This document shows, piece by piece, positions 6,473 to 7,022 of a stretch of DNA of 7,022 bases. Source of the DNA: Bacteroidota bacterium (GTDB taxonomy: Bacteria > Bacteroidota > Rhodothermia > Rhodothermales > UBA10348). The DNA lies in the NCBI GenBank assembly GCA_024640835.1, contig JAHEEH010000093.1:1-7022 (forward strand), given 5' to 3'. The position numbers and the translations under genes were made by a program. Positions within the stretch are counted from its first letter, which is position 1. The number at the start of each line of letters is the position of its first letter. The notes under the pieces were generated by a model. It made no database searches. It saw only the letters and a list, made by a program, of their open reading frames with translations, and was not told where the DNA came from.

Positions 6473-6478
6473 ATCATA
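6473..6478 (-). promoter_or_regulatory. -10-like hexamer for the acyl-CoA dehydrogenase gene
   Basis: On the minus strand this reads TATGAT, one base off TATAAT, in an AT-richer patch of otherwise GC-rich DNA. Transcription would begin near 6466, giving a leader of about 90 nt before the ATG at 6376. No good -35 hexamer is seen 16-18 bp upstream, so the call is weak. Confidence 0.28.
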
Positions 6479-6515
6479 CGCCCCCTCGTGTCCGCGGGTT
6501 CATCTGTCCGGGGAG

Positions 6516-6521
6516 TATATT
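6516..6521 (+). promoter_or_regulatory. -10-like hexamer for pyrF
   Basis: TATATT followed by CG lies about 24 bp upstream of the pyrF ATG and would start transcription near 6528, giving a short leader. TATATTCG also fits the Bacteroidota -7 pattern TAnnTTTG at all but one fixed position. No TTGACA-like -35 or TTTG-like -33 element is visible at the expected distance, so confidence is low. Confidence 0.28.
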
Positions 6522-6544
6522 CGGCCGATCAGCGCGCAGAGCCC

Positions 6545-7022
6545 ATGCAAGGGACATTCGAAGGCAGACTGGACGACTCGCAGCAGCGGACCGGCACGGT
6601 CCTGTGCGTGGGCCTCGATCCGGACCCGGATCGACTCCCGGCGGGCATGAAGGGCGTGCAGGGGGTCATCGACTTCTGTCACGACGTCATCGATTCAACC
6701 GCCCCCTACGCTTCCGCCTACAAGGTGAACTTCGCCTTCTTCGAAGCGCTCGGCGACGAGGGGGTCCGCGCCCTGCGCCGGGTCAGAAGCAGGATTCCGG
6801 CGGGCGTTCCTGCGATCGCCGATGCCAAGAGGGGCGACATCGGCAACTCGGCCCGATTCTACGCCCGGTCCGTGCTCGTGGACCTCGGATTCGATGCCGT
6901 GACGGTGAGTCCTTACATGGGAGAGGATTCGGTGGAGCCGTTCCTCGAGCACGCGGGGACGGCCGCCTTCATCCTGGCGCGGACCTCCAACCCCGGCCGG
7001 GCGGATTTCCAGGACCGGATGT
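6545..7022 (+). CDS. pyrF: Orotidine-5'-phosphate decarboxylase, long type (3'-truncated by window end)
   Basis: This TIM-barrel enzyme decarboxylates OMP to UMP, the last step of de novo pyrimidine synthesis. The ATG at 6545 opens a frame that runs uninterrupted to the window end (159 full codons), roughly 60 percent of the usual 270-odd residues of the long bacterial class. Visible motifs are LCVGLDPDPDRLP (20-32) with the substrate-contacting Asp25, YKVNFAFFEALG (59-70) with Lys60, and the class signature DAKRGDIGNSA (93-103), which supplies the catalytic Lys/Asp network (Asp93, Lys95, Asp98). These are followed by VTVSPYMGEDS (119-129) and ARTSNPG (145-151). DAKRGDIG marks the second OMPDC group, distinct from the short E. 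coli-like form. There is no upstream in-frame start and no clear Shine-Dalgarno sequence. The gene is divergent from the acyl-CoA dehydrogenase gene. Confidence 0.95.
   Translation, partial: MQGTFEGRLDDSQQRTGTVLCVGLDPDPDRLPAGMKGVQGVIDFCHDVIDSTAPYASAYKVNFAFFEALGDEGVRALRRVRSRIPAGVPAIADAKRGDIGNSARFYARSVLVDLGFDAVTVSPYMGEDSVEPFLEHAGTAAFILARTSNPGRADFQDRM

Larger units (their letters stand above)
6377..6544. other. Divergent intergenic region between the acyl-CoA dehydrogenase gene and pyrF
   Basis: This 168-bp stretch is the longest non-coding gap in the window. It contains the minus-strand ribosome-binding site, two adjacent short stems (6439-6456 and 6457-6470), an AT-richer patch with a minus-strand -10-like hexamer, and a plus-strand -10-like hexamer near pyrF. 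I see no tRNA, riboswitch-like fold or small ORF worth calling in it. Confidence 0.6.

Overview
The window is GC-rich bacterial chromosomal DNA, almost entirely protein-coding. It holds seven genes, the two outermost cut by the window edges. Several points suggest a GC-rich member of the Bacteroidota/Rhodothermota assemblage (Rhodothermales-like). Most starts lack a convincing Shine-Dalgarno sequence. The first gene belongs to a family I remember mainly from Bacteroidota-type genomes, where it is usually called 'asparagine synthetase B'. A small outer-membrane-barrel-like protein is also present. This placement is an inference; no rRNA or other phylogenetic marker was compared.

Layout. Positions 1-4334, plus strand, carry five closely spaced genes in one direction. 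They are a 5'-truncated GATase-like 'AsnB-annotated' protein, a hotdog acyl-CoA thioesterase, a small secreted or outer-membrane protein, an RmlD-like SDR reductase and seryl-tRNA synthetase. The first three overlap (1 nt and 8 nt) and look translationally coupled. The next two follow after gaps of 52 and 24 bp. Positions 4343-6376, minus strand, carry a VLCAD/ACAD9-type acyl-CoA dehydrogenase that converges on serS with only 8 bp between stop codons. A 168-bp divergent intergenic region (6377-6544) contains a palindrome and promoter-like hexamers. From 6545 to the window end runs the first part of pyrF (orotidine-5'-phosphate decarboxylase, long 'DAKRGDIG' type).

The genes are mainly housekeeping: tRNA charging, pyrimidine synthesis, acyl-CoA metabolism and deoxysugar or envelope synthesis. 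The thioesterase and the acyl-CoA dehydrogenase both act on acyl-CoAs but are transcribed from different strands. I see no mobile element, CRISPR array, tRNA, rRNA or defence locus, and no gap above 300 bp lacks a gene. I found no clearly new multigene system. The points most worth a second look are the probable misnaming and possible Cys-His-Glu triad of the first protein, the hairpin-rich DNA encoding the disordered tail of the acyl-CoA dehydrogenase, and the palindrome placed over its likely transcription start.
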